Assembly (NCBI GenBank): GCA_963703655.1
Contig: CAVPFA010000003.1
Coordinates: forward strand, 1,488,001 to 1,552,000
Length of the DNA: 64,000 bases
From: CAVPFA01 sp963703655
Lineage (GTDB): Bacteria; Actinomycetota; Acidimicrobiia; Acidimicrobiales; Bog-793
Reading direction: 5' to 3'
Every line of letters begins with the position of its first letter. Positions within the stretch are counted from its first letter, which is position 1. Position numbers and translations under genes: made by a program. This document shows, in pieces, positions 24,923 to 33,033 of the stretch. The notes beneath the pieces were generated by a model. It was given only the letters and a program-made list of their open reading frames with translations, made no database searches and was not told the DNA's origin.

Positions 24923-25765
24923 ATGAAACTACTGGCCGGCCTTCTTCTCGCGCTCGCTTCCGCTGTGTCGCTCAACTTGGGTCTGTTCGCCCAACATCGC
25001 GCCTCGAATTCCCTTCCTGCGCTCTCCCTAAGGCATCCGTGGACGGGTCTAAGGCTTCTCTTCACCGATGGGCGCTGGCTGCTCGGATATGTTGTCGGGC
25101 TCGGAGGCTGGGGGTTGTACATCGCTGCGCTGCTCTTCGCTCCGATATCTCTCGTGCAAGCGGTCGGTGCCGGCGGGATCGGCTTAATCGCCCTATTCGT
25201 CTGGCGTGTCGCCCGCGTACCGTTCTCCCGTCGTGAGCAGGCGGCCATCGGAGCCTGCGCCGTAGGGCTGGCATTGCTCTGCATCTCGTTCGCCGCCGGA
25301 GCCCCGAGGCCCGAGGTCGTCGCAACCCACACATTGGCCGTATGGGTTGGTGCCATGTTGCTGGCCGCAAGCCTCTCGTGGCGGCCCGGCTCCCGTGTCA
25401 TGCGGCCCGGCGCCGGGTTAGGAGTGGCCGCCGGGCTGTGCTTCGCGGCGGGAGACGTGTCGACGAAGGCAGCCGTCAGCGGCGTCGGGCTCTTCCTCGT
25501 ACCCGTGCTCGTCGGGTGCCTCGTGGTCGGGTTCGTGGCGCTGCAGCTCGCCTTCCAGCGAGGCAGCGCTCTGGCTACGGCGGGATTAGCGAGCTTGTTG
25601 AACAACGCTCTACCGATCATCGCCGGAATCTTGGCCTTCCACGAGCGCCTGCCGCCGGGGGCATACGGCGTGACCCGCGCCGCGGGTTTCGTCACGGCGG
25701 TATCGGGTGCCGCACTGCTCGCCCGGCCGGAACCGCCGGAACCTTTGTCAGCGCGCACGGGCTGA
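24923..25765 (+). CDS. DMT superfamily / NIPA-like membrane transporter
   Basis: Integral membrane protein of 280 residues with about nine to ten hydrophobic helices. The opening LLLALASAVSLNLGLFAQHRASN and GWGLYIAALLFAPISLVQAVGAGGIGLIALF are characteristic of the actinobacterial DMT/EamA relatives that resemble magnesium-transporting NIPA proteins. No substrate can be deduced. ATG 24923 is chosen because the first helix begins at once after it. The 3' end overlaps the convergent glycosidase gene by 18 bp. Confidence 0.8.
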   Translation: MKLLAGLLLALASAVSLNLGLFAQHRASNSLPALSLRHPWTGLRLLFTDGRWLLGYVVGLGGWGLYIAALLFAPISLVQAVGAGGIGLIALFVWRVARVPFSRREQAAIGACAVGLALLCISFAAGAPRPEVVATHTLAVWVGAMLLAASLSWRPGSRVMRPGAGLGVAAGLCFAAGDVSTKAAVSGVGLFLVPVLVGCLVVGFVALQLAFQRGSALATAGLASLLNNALPIIAGILAFHERLPPGAYGVTRAAGFVTAVSGAALLARPEPPEPLSARTG

Positions 25766-27070
25766 CATGGTGATGAAGTCGCGGGCCCACCACGAGAGGA
25801 AGTACCGATTCGGCGGTCCGGCCATGTCGGAGAGCGGCAACAGATCCGTGCCGTTCCCCGGCGACGCAGGGCCGTTGAGAGTCGCGGGGTCGAAGGTGGC
25901 GAAGTTCACCCAGTCGGTGTTGATGTCCAGCTCCATGGCTCGCACGGCCCCTGCCCGCACGAGCAGGTTGGCGAGGTCTGTGATGTTGAGGCCTGGCCCC
26001 CCTACATAGACGAGTGCTCCGTCACGTGTCACTCCAATTCCCGAGCGTGCGACGTAGACCTGATTCCCGAGGGTGTTGCCCCACTGCGTCGTGTCGTTGG
26101 CGTTCAGGCCGGGTACCGGCTCGCCGTTGTCGACGAGGAGGTTGAGGTTCTGCCTCACGGCGACGATGTTCGAGCTCGTCTTGACCTGAGACCCCCAAGC
26201 GCCGACCGTGGCGGTGCCGTTCCTGTAGATCACGAACGAAGCTGCGCCGGGGCGAAGCCGAATGATCGTCTTCCCCTCGGTGTAGTACCCGCCGTTGGCG
26301 TCCTGCATGCGGAATCCCGCGTTGAAGGCCGCGACGAGCGAGCCGGCGGCGGACGGCTGGACCGGTGCCGTGTACTTGTACGGTCCCCCGCCCGGGATGT
26401 AGCTGCCCGAGTAGAGGGTCGCCGAGAGCAGCCGGGTGTCCATCCAGGCGATCCCGTCGACGATGCTGGTATGGACGGCGTCGGGCCTCAGGAAGGTCGC
26501 GTAGACGGCAGGCACCCCTCGCACCAGGCGGCCGACCGGTCTCCAGACACCCTCCCCAGCCAAGGCGGGATGTGCGAAGGGCACGAGCGGGGCCGGCGCC
26601 GGCAGGTGGGAAGAGGAGGCATGTGCCAACGGCGTCGCCCGAGCGCCGGTACCGCCCCGTTGCACGGGCAGGGCAGCAGCCGGGGGTCGGCCGCCGACCG
26701 GGGGCTGGTGGTGCGAGTACCACCAGTTCTCGACCGAGTTCACGACCGAGCCGGCGCCGTTGTCGCGCAGCCATTCAGCGAAGCGGACTGGAACCGAGAG
26801 CCCGAGCGCCGGGTTCGTGAGGGCGCTGCTGAGGGAGACCCACACCGGCGTCAGGAGCACGGCTAGGACCACCGTGCCAGCAGCCACGGGATGGCGCCCG
26901 GGCCAGGTTCTCCGGGAACGTCGCAAGAGCTTGCGACGCGCGCGGCGGGACGGCACCTTGGCAGGGGTGCGAGGCGCCGACGGGTGTTCGAGCCGCGAGC
27001 GATCGGCTGTGGCACGGCGGGTCCCGCGAGGGACCGTGCCATCAGCGAGCCGAGAGCGTGACGAAGTCAC
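25748..27070 (-). CDS. membrane-anchored phosphodiester glycosidase family protein (paralogue 2)
   Basis: Protein of 440 residues with a basic N-terminus, one TM helix (about 63-83, VAAGTVVLAVLLTPVWVSL) and an exported phosphodiester glycosidase domain: DGIAWMDTRLL, LYSGSYIPGGGPYKYTAPVQP, LVAAFNAGFRM, GGYYTEGKTI, ASFVIYRNGTATVGAWG, VRQNLNLLVDNG, GVTRDGALVYVGG, RAMELDINTDWVNFATF. It is most like paralogue 1 at 13624, sharing even the juxtamembrane YSHHQPPVGGRP. GTG at 27070 overlaps the preceding gene by 29 bp. It is last in the operon with a transmembrane reductase, an FMN-binding protein and ApbE. Substrate unknown. Confidence 0.8.
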   Translation of the reverse strand: MTSSRSRLADGTVPRGTRRATADRSRLEHPSAPRTPAKVPSRRARRKLLRRSRRTWPGRHPVAAGTVVLAVLLTPVWVSLSSALTNPALGLSVPVRFAEWLRDNGAGSVVNSVENWWYSHHQPPVGGRPPAAALPVQRGGTGARATPLAHASSSHLPAPAPLVPFAHPALAGEGVWRPVGRLVRGVPAVYATFLRPDAVHTSIVDGIAWMDTRLLSATLYSGSYIPGGGPYKYTAPVQPSAAGSLVAAFNAGFRMQDANGGYYTEGKTIIRLRPGAASFVIYRNGTATVGAWGSQVKTSSNIVAVRQNLNLLVDNGEPVPGLNANDTTQWGNTLGNQVYVARSGIGVTRDGALVYVGGPGLNITDLANLLVRAGAVRAMELDINTDWVNFATFDPATLNGPASPGNGTDLLPLSDMAGPPNRYFLSWWARDFITMSARAR

Positions 27071-28112
27071 GTGCCCACCAGGGCTCGAAGAACGTGTACG
27101 GGCCTTGCACCATCCCCGGCAGGAGTGCGCTGCCGTCGCCGGGTGCTGCGAGCTGTTGTCCCGATGGCTTGTAGGTCGCCAGGACGGTCCAGTCCGGGTT
27201 CATGTCGAGCGTCATCGCCCGTACGCACCCTGCCCGTGCAAGCAGGGCTGCGAGCTGGGTGACCTCGAGGTACGGCCCCGTGACGTACACGAGCGCCCCG
27301 CTCGCAGTGACGCCCACGCCCGAGCGCCAGACTGCCGGTACGCCTCCGAGGGTGGAACCCCAGAGGTAGGTGTCGTTCGGATTGAGACCCGTAACAGGCC
27401 TGCCCCCGTCGACGAGGAGGGTCAGGTTCTGACGCACGGCGGCGACCCTGGGCGTCATCTTGACGTCGCGTCCCCAGCTGCCGACGGTGGCGTCTCCGTT
27501 GCGGTAGATGACGAGGGAGGCGCCACCGGGGCGGAGCGGGTAGACGAGCCGTCCTTCGGAGTAGTAGCCACCTTGTGATGCGGGAAACTTGAAGCCGCCG
27601 TTGAAGGCCGCGACGACGCTTCGGGCAGCCGCCGGGGAGATCGGAGCCGTGAGCCTCCACGGCCCGTGGCCGGGGCTCACGCTGCCGGAGTACAACTGCG
27701 CGCGCAGCAGTCGCGGGTCCATCCAGGCGATGCCGGCCTCGTAGTTCGATCCCGGCGGCCGGAGCACCGTCTCGAACACGGCCACGTGTCCCCGCACCAG
27801 CCGGCCCGCTTGATGCCACCGCCCCTCTCCCGCCACCGCCGGGGTCGCGAACGGAGCCAGCGCCGCCGGCGCCCGAAGGGGGACGAGCCCGGCGGGGGCA
27901 CGCGTCAGGCGACGGACCGGGGGCGCGACCCTCGCGGAGATCCTTTCGGCCACGGCAAGCCCGGTGTTCTCGTCTCCGGTCGGAGTTGGATGCCCGGCCC
28001 CTGCCGGCTTGACGCGGGTGGCCGCGGCTGGCCCGCAAGCGCTTGCGAGGAGGGCGACCACGACCAAGGCGCCCGTCCCCGCCGCCCAGCGGTGTCCGTG
28101 ACTGCGCGTCAT
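27042..28112 (-). CDS. phosphodiester glycosidase family lipoprotein (paralogue 3)
   Basis: Protein of 356 residues. A lipoprotein signal with lipobox LASAC (Cys26) replaces the basic arm and TM helix of paralogues 1 and 2. The catalytic domain keeps AGIAWMDPRLL, LYSGSVSPGHGPWRLTAPI, VVAAFNGGFKF, GGYYSEGRLVYPL, ASLVIYRNGDATVGSWG and MTLDMNPDWTVLATY, though YIPGGGPYKY is changed to VSPGHGPWRL, suggesting a different substrate. ATG 28112 overlaps the ApbE stop (ATGA), so translation is coupled to the flavinyltransferase. The gene downstream is paralogue 2. Confidence 0.8.
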   Translation of the reverse strand: MTRSHGHRWAAGTGALVVVALLASACGPAAATRVKPAGAGHPTPTGDENTGLAVAERISARVAPPVRRLTRAPAGLVPLRAPAALAPFATPAVAGEGRWHQAGRLVRGHVAVFETVLRPPGSNYEAGIAWMDPRLLRAQLYSGSVSPGHGPWRLTAPISPAAARSVVAAFNGGFKFPASQGGYYSEGRLVYPLRPGGASLVIYRNGDATVGSWGRDVKMTPRVAAVRQNLTLLVDGGRPVTGLNPNDTYLWGSTLGGVPAVWRSGVGVTASGALVYVTGPYLEVTQLAALLARAGCVRAMTLDMNPDWTVLATYKPSGQQLAAPGDGSALLPGMVQGPYTFFEPWWARDFVTLSAR

Positions 28113-28870
28113 GCCACAGCCTCGGATGAGAACACGATTCCCTCGGTGGCGTCCTCGTTGCCGTCGACCCCGATGAGGTACGCCTCGTAACCCTCGAGCG
28201 ACCGAGCGAGCTCGGGCCCTTCCTCGCCGGCAACCACGAGCGCGGTGGCAAGTGCGTCGCAGAGCGCAAGGCTCGGTCCGACGACGGTCGCCGAGGCAGT
28301 TCGAGACTGCATCACTCCGTTCCTCGGGTTGATGAGATGCGGACCGCGCTCGTAGCAGCCCGACGTTGCGACGGCGCGATCGACCTCGAGCACGCACGCA
28401 AGTGCTTCCGGCCTCCACGGATGGCGGATCCCGATCCTCCACCCGTGGGCGTCGCCAGGACGTCCGAGCACCGCGATGTCACCGCCGGCGTTGACGAGGG
28501 CCGCCTCGGCCCCGGCGGCTCGGAGGACGGCGAGTGCCTGCTCGGCCGCCCAACCCTTGACAAGTCCCGTCGGGTCGAAGCCACCTGGCATCGCCCAGGG
28601 ATCGAACCAGCCCCGTGCGAGCGCCTTCGCCCTTTGGCACAGCTCGAGGATGACCGCCATCTCGGGTGGACAGTCCGCGAGGCGGAGTTGCCCCGCCCGG
28701 AAGCGGCTGAGCGGGCTTGCGGTCTTCCAGGTGCTGAAGACGGTGTCCAGCTCGTGTAGCCCAGCGCAGGCCGACGAAACGGCGTCGCGGGCGTCCCGAG
28801 GCGTGCAGCTGCCCGGCTCGACGTGGAACGAGACCATCGTCCCCATCACCGGCTCGGTGTGGACGATCAT
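28109..28870 (-). CDS. apbE: FAD:protein FMN transferase
   Basis: ApbE-family enzyme of 253 residues, on the short side for the family. It transfers FMN from FAD to a Thr or Ser in target proteins through a phosphodiester bond, using magnesium. Motifs: EPVMGTMVSFHV at the start, STWKTASPLSRF, GWFDPWAMPGGFDPTGLVKGWAAEQAL (FAD site), VNAGGDIAVLG, and the metal region SATVVGPSLALCDALATALVV. No signal peptide is seen, so it acts in the cytoplasm or is exported unconventionally. It follows the FMN-binding protein gene by 10 bp, the obvious acceptor. Confidence 0.92.
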   Translation of the reverse strand: MIVHTEPVMGTMVSFHVEPGSCTPRDARDAVSSACAGLHELDTVFSTWKTASPLSRFRAGQLRLADCPPEMAVILELCQRAKALARGWFDPWAMPGGFDPTGLVKGWAAEQALAVLRAAGAEAALVNAGGDIAVLGRPGDAHGWRIGIRHPWRPEALACVLEVDRAVATSGCYERGPHLINPRNGVMQSRTASATVVGPSLALCDALATALVVAGEEGPELARSLEGYEAYLIGVDGNEDATEGIVFSSEAVA

Positions 28871-28880
28871 GCCGGCGAGC

Positions 28881-29396
28881 TCATTTCGCTCCTAGGCGGT
28901 CGAGGGCGGACTGGACCGAGTAGGCGTAGGCTTCGCTCGTGTAGGTGGCGCCGGAGATCCCGTTGATATGGGCGCTCTGAGCCGAGAGGACCTCGTTCCG
29001 CAGCATTGGGATGACCTGTTGGGCGAGGGACTGCGAGTACTGCTCGGCGGTCTGCAGGTTCGCCACCGACAGGTTTGTGATTCGACCTGCACGAACCGTG
29101 ACTCTTACCGCGAGCACTCCGTATCCGTACTGCTCGTTGCTGCCGACGGCGGTCGTCGTCGCTCCTGATGGCGGCGTGGTGGTTCCGGGGGAAGGGCTCG
29201 TCGAGGTCGGTGACGTGTCGGGGGGGACCGCCGAGGGACCCGGGCCGCTCAGGACGGACGGGCGCCCTCCGGTATGAATCGCGAGGACGCCGGCGAACCC
29301 GGCGGCTGCGGCGGCAACGATGGCCGGTGCCCTGCGGATTCTGCGGACCGCCTTGGCAGCAGCGTGGCCCCGTGACGACCGGTCGCGCTGGTTCAC
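28881..29396 (-). CDS. FMN-binding domain protein, predicted covalent flavin carrier
   Basis: Protein of 171 residues: a basic start, one membrane-spanning or signal segment (about 24-40, APAIVAAAAAGFAGVLAIH), a Thr/Ser/Pro-rich linker, then an FMN_bind domain. The flavinylation motif SGATYTSE matches the S/T-G-A-T consensus used by ApbE; the threonine is the attachment site. RnfG, NqrC and PplA share this domain. GTG at 29396 overlaps the reductase stop by 4 nt, and apbE follows after 10 bp. Likely role: extracytoplasmic one- or two-electron relay. Confidence 0.88.
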   Translation of the reverse strand: MNQRDRSSRGHAAAKAVRRIRRAPAIVAAAAAGFAGVLAIHTGGRPSVLSGPGPSAVPPDTSPTSTSPSPGTTTPPSGATTTAVGSNEQYGYGVLAVRVTVRAGRITNLSVANLQTAEQYSQSLAQQVIPMLRNEVLSAQSAHINGISGATYTSEAYAYSVQSALDRLGAK

Positions 29397-30784
29397 AGCG
29401 AGTACACCTCGAAGTGAACGGACTCCTTCGGGACCCCGAGGCGTGACAGGGTGGCCACAACCCCGTGGACGAATCCCTCGGGTCCTGACACGAAGACGTC
29501 CCGGTGCCGAATATCAGGAACGAGCTCGGAGAGGCGGTCGATTCGTACCTCCGAGCGCGGGCCGACAAGCTCGTGAACCCTGCCCTTCCGGTGGCGGACG
29601 AGCTCTGCCACTTCGGTCGCGAGGACCAGCTCTTCGGGAGTGGAGGCGCGGAGGATCACGACCGGATCGCAATCGCGAGGAAGGTCCTCGAGCAGCGAAC
29701 GAACTGCGGTGACACCGATGCCCCCGGCGATGAGCGCCACCGTCGAGCGAATACGGGCGTGGGTTGTGAACGCTCCGTAGGGCCCCTCGACTGCGACGCG
29801 CGTGCCGGGCCGCAGTCGGGCGACGGCCGACGAATAGTCACCGATGCCTTTCACCGTAAGACGGACAAACGGCGGTCGTGGCCGCGCCGAGAGCGAGAAC
29901 GGATGCGCCTGCCACCACATCGATTTGGTCAGGAAACGCCATTCGAAGAACTGGCCACCGGAGACCGCAAGGCGATCGAGATGCCTGCCGCGGCAGATGA
30001 CCGACACAGTCCCCGGTCCCTCCGGGCGGACCTCCACGACCTCGAGGCGGTGACGGAACGTGCGAAACAGGGGCAATCCGAACCGGTACACGAGAACAAG
30101 GCCTGCGGTCGAGGCCCAGACCACAGACCAGACCAACCTCGTGAGCGGGTGTCCGACGAAGGAGGGCCCGAGCGCGATCTCGTGGGCGAACGCGAGAGCG
30201 AGCGCGAGGTACATGAAGAGGTGGACGGCCCACCACGTCTCCCTCCGCATCCGTCGGCGAATCGAATGGATCGACACGATCCCGATCGTGACCATCACTC
30301 CGAGCGCGATCGTCGCCGCAAGCATGTTCGGATATGCCCGGATGAGCGTTCCGATCTCGTGCCACGCGCCGGTGCGGGCGGCCTCGGCGAAGCCGAAGGT
30401 GAGCAGGACGGCGTGGGCGACGATCAGGGAGATCGGCCAAGGGGCGAGCCGGCGGTGCCAGGCGAGAAGTCCGTCTTGTCCGAGCACCCGCTCTACCATC
30501 GGGACCCGGCTCACGAGCAGGACCATGACCAGCGCGAGGTAGGTCCCCGCCAGGCCGGTCAGGTTGCCGAGGAACGTCGCGGCGCCCCCTGCCGAGCCGA
30601 GCTGGCTCCAGGTCTCGGCCGTGACCGCAAGGCCGACGCAAGCCCCGAACCCGAGCCCGACAACGATCGCGGCGAGGTCGACGACACGCGGGCGCGGGCG
30701 AGGCCCGGGCCGGGAGATCACGGACTGCCGGCGGGACTTCCGTCGTGGAGACGAGTCGGTGGGATCAAACGTGACAGAGACCAT
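29393..30784 (-). CDS. transmembrane ferredoxin-reductase-like electron transfer protein
   Basis: Protein of 463 residues with a ferric reductase-like transmembrane domain of about six helices; heme-ligand type histidines lie in LAWHRRLAPWPISLIVAHAVLL and WWAVHLFMYLALALAFAHEI. The C-terminal half is a ferredoxin-NADP reductase module: FAD motif HPFSLSA, NAD site GGIGVTAVRSLL and C-terminal FVSGPEGFV. It probably takes NAD(P)H electrons through FAD and hemes across the membrane to the FMN-binding protein. ATG 30784 is chosen because upstream sequence loses hydrophobic character and runs into the divergent two-component promoter; no clear ribosome site is seen. Confidence 0.85.
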   Translation of the reverse strand: MVSVTFDPTDSSPRRKSRRQSVISRPGPRPRPRVVDLAAIVVGLGFGACVGLAVTAETWSQLGSAGGAATFLGNLTGLAGTYLALVMVLLVSRVPMVERVLGQDGLLAWHRRLAPWPISLIVAHAVLLTFGFAEAARTGAWHEIGTLIRAYPNMLAATIALGVMVTIGIVSIHSIRRRMRRETWWAVHLFMYLALALAFAHEIALGPSFVGHPLTRLVWSVVWASTAGLVLVYRFGLPLFRTFRHRLEVVEVRPEGPGTVSVICRGRHLDRLAVSGGQFFEWRFLTKSMWWQAHPFSLSARPRPPFVRLTVKGIGDYSSAVARLRPGTRVAVEGPYGAFTTHARIRSTVALIAGGIGVTAVRSLLEDLPRDCDPVVILRASTPEELVLATEVAELVRHRKGRVHELVGPRSEVRIDRLSELVPDIRHRDVFVSGPEGFVHGVVATLSRLGVPKESVHFEVYSL

Positions 30785-30834
30785 AAGCTCGGCAAAGCCT
30801 ACGAACTCGAGTGCCCAAGGCGTCCCCAGCAACT

Positions 30835-30852
30835 GGTAAAGATTCGGCAAAG
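30835..30852. promoter_or_regulatory. tandem heptamer repeat, candidate response-regulator site
   Basis: GGTAAAG (30835-30841) and GGCAAAG (30846-30852) are direct repeats with an 11-bp period, the arrangement bound by OmpR-family dimers. A third GGCAAAG starts at 30791, 44 bp (four periods) away. They lie in the 162-bp region between the reductase operon and the divergent OmpR-type regulator gene. Binding by that regulator is inferred. Confidence 0.45.
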
Positions 30853-30946
30853 GCCACCAGATCGTCCGGTAGCGTCGATCAGACTCGAGTTTCCTCGTCG
30901 GCGGCCGCCGCCGAGTGACAATCCGGGTCCAGATCCGTAGTGGAGG

Positions 30947-31615
30947 ATGGGGGACGTGCAGGTTCTGGTTGTCGAGGACGACGACGCCATCGGCGAGCCT
31001 CTCGCTGCCGGGCTCCGTCGTGAAGGTTTCGGCGTCACCCATGTCCGGACGGCGGCGGCGGCCATGGCTGCACCGCCGGCCGACCTAGTGCTGCTCGACC
31101 TCGGGCTGCCGGACGCCCGAGGCTTTGAGGTCTGCAAGCAGCTGCGCGCGCGTTCGTCGGTACCGATCATCATCGTCACCGCACGCGACGACGAGACAGA
31201 CCGGGTCGTCGGCCTCGAGCTGGGCGCCGACGACTACGTCGTCAAGCCTTTCGGCTTTCGTGAGCTAGTCGCTCGGATCCGCGCCGTCGGCCGTCGGAGC
31301 TCGTCGCCATCCGCGGTGCAGGGGCCTCAGCTCATCGGCGAGCTCGAGATAGATCGACGCTCACACCGCGTGTCGCTCGCCGGCGAAACGGTGCCGCTCA
31401 CGCCGACCGAGTTCGACGTTCTTGCCCTGCTCGCTCTCGACCCCGGCGCGATGGTCACCCGGCGGGAGATCCTTGCAGAGGTGTGGGACCCGCATTGGTA
31501 CGGCACCTCGAAGACCCTCGACGTCCACATCGCCTCACTCCGCAAGAAGTTGGGCAACGCGGCCTGGATCGAGACAAGCCGGGGCGTGGGGTTCCGCCTC
31601 GCCATACCTCGATGA
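30947..31615 (+). CDS. OmpR/PhoB-family response regulator
   Basis: Protein of 222 residues. The receiver domain (about 3-112) has the acidic pair VEDDD, phospho-acceptor Asp in LVLLDLGLPDARGF, Thr in IIIVTARDDETD and Lys in DDYVVKPFGF. The C-terminal winged helix (about 130-220) has PLTPTEFDVLALLALDPGAMVTRREIL and TLDVHIASLRKKLG. An internal GTG three codons in, after a GGAGG-like stretch, is an alternative start. The stop overlaps the kinase ATG (ATGA). It is divergent from the flavin/reductase operon, its most likely target. Confidence 0.93.
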   Translation: MGDVQVLVVEDDDAIGEPLAAGLRREGFGVTHVRTAAAAMAAPPADLVLLDLGLPDARGFEVCKQLRARSSVPIIIVTARDDETDRVVGLELGADDYVVKPFGFRELVARIRAVGRRSSSPSAVQGPQLIGELEIDRRSHRVSLAGETVPLTPTEFDVLALLALDPGAMVTRREILAEVWDPHWYGTSKTLDVHIASLRKKLGNAAWIETSRGVGFRLAIPR

Positions 31616-33030
31616 GGCGGAGGCTCCTCACAGGTCTCTTCCTGTTCACCCTCGCCCTGGTCGTCGTGTTCGAGGTCCCGCTCGGAATCAGTCTCGCCCG
31701 CAACGAGAGGACCACCTCGATGTCGGAGCTTCAGCGTGACGCCTCGTCGCTCGGTGTGCTCGTCGCCGCGGGGCTGGGCCAGGGCAGCGGACCAGGCCTT
31801 CAAGTCGCGGTCAGCCGGTTCGCTCGCGTAGATGACGCCGTCGTCGCGGTCGTCTCGGCGGGACACCTCGAGGCGGTGGCCGGCAGAGGTGCAGTCGAAG
31901 AGCTGAGCGACGCTCGCACGAAGGCGATCATCAAATCGGCTGCGGGAGGCCGCACGACGGGAGAGGAAGGTTCGAAGGATCCCGACGACGATTACCTCTA
32001 CATGGCGCTGCCGGTGGCGGTCTCCGCACCAGGCGTCACCGACGCTCCCTCCTCTCCGCACGGGTCCGATGTCGTGCTCCTGGTGGCAGAGTCCGCGGCG
32101 GCTCTGCACGCTCGTATCAGGAGCCACTGGATCGGTCTTGCCCTCTTCGGCGGCGGCGTGCTCGTCGTGGCCACGGCCCTTGGTGCGGTCCTCGCGAGGT
32201 CCCTCACCCGCCCGCTCGAGGCCATCGAGGCTGCCGTCGCCGCGGTCGGTGCCGGCCGAATGTCCGAGCGAGCCCCGGTCGGCCGTGGACCGTCGGAACT
32301 CGACGGGCTCGCGAAGACCGTCAACGAGATGGCCGACCGCCTGGAGGAGCTCGTCCACACCCAGCGGGCGTTCCTTGCCGACGCATCCCACCAGCTCCGC
32401 ACGCCGCTCACCGCGCTTCGCTTGCGCCTCGAGAACCTCGACGAGATTCTCGACACGGACCAGCAAGCCGATCTCGCTCCGGCCCTCGCCGAAGCCGACC
32501 GGCTCTCGCGGATCGTGGACGGCCTGCTCACCCTTGCGCGAACCGAGGGCACGAGACCAACGCGGGAGCCGATCGACATCGGCGCGGCCTTGCGCGAGCG
32601 AGCCGACGCATGGGGTGCGCTCGCCGAGGAGCGTCACGTGAGCCTCTCCTCGTTGTCGCCGAACCCTGCTGGTGCGCAACGCTCGGCCCTGAGGGCGCTC
32701 GCTTGTCCCGGCCACGTGGAACAGTTCCTCGACAACCTGCTCGCGAACGCGCTCGACGCGACACCGGCGGGCGGAAGCGTGTCGCTCAGCGCGGTCCGCG
32801 TCGGGGACGGGATCGAGATCCACGTGGTGGACGACGGGCCCGGCATGAGTCGTGTGGATCGGGCGAGAGCCTTCGACCGGTTCTGGCGGCAAGAAGGCGC
32901 CCGACACGGCGGGAGCGGCCTCGGTCTCGCCATCGTCGCCCAGCTAGCCAGGATGTCCGGCGGGCGCGCTTGGCTGAACGCATCCCCGACGGGCGGGATC
33001 GACGCCGTGGTACGACTGGAGGCCAGCTGA
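31612..33030 (+). CDS. sensor histidine kinase
   Basis: Membrane kinase of 472 residues: TM1 (about 7-27), an extracytoplasmic sensor of about 135 residues without a recognised fold, TM2 (about 168-190), HAMP, HisKA with phospho-acceptor His in ADASHQLRTPLTALRLRLENL, and the ATPase with N-box DNLLANALDATP, G1 DDGPGM and G2 GGSGLGLAIV. It overlaps the response regulator by 4 nt. The next gene, a ferritin/VIT1 fusion, starts 3 bp after its stop, so metal or redox signals are candidate inputs. Confidence 0.93.
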   Translation: MRRRLLTGLFLFTLALVVVFEVPLGISLARNERTTSMSELQRDASSLGVLVAAGLGQGSGPGLQVAVSRFARVDDAVVAVVSAGHLEAVAGRGAVEELSDARTKAIIKSAAGGRTTGEEGSKDPDDDYLYMALPVAVSAPGVTDAPSSPHGSDVVLLVAESAAALHARIRSHWIGLALFGGGVLVVATALGAVLARSLTRPLEAIEAAVAAVGAGRMSERAPVGRGPSELDGLAKTVNEMADRLEELVHTQRAFLADASHQLRTPLTALRLRLENLDEILDTDQQADLAPALAEADRLSRIVDGLLTLARTEGTRPTREPIDIGAALRERADAWGALAEERHVSLSSLSPNPAGAQRSALRALACPGHVEQFLDNLLANALDATPAGGSVSLSAVRVGDGIEIHVVDDGPGMSRVDRARAFDRFWRQEGARHGGSGLGLAIVAQLARMSGGRAWLNASPTGGIDAVVRLEAS

Positions 33031-33033
33031 CCG

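Noticed and set aside
29504..30940. Plus-strand frame of 478 codons
   Set aside because: Antisense to the transmembrane reductase; charged, repetitive shadow composition.
30785..31042. N-terminal extension of the transmembrane reductase
   Set aside because: Overlaps the response regulator and its promoter, and no ribosome site supports it.
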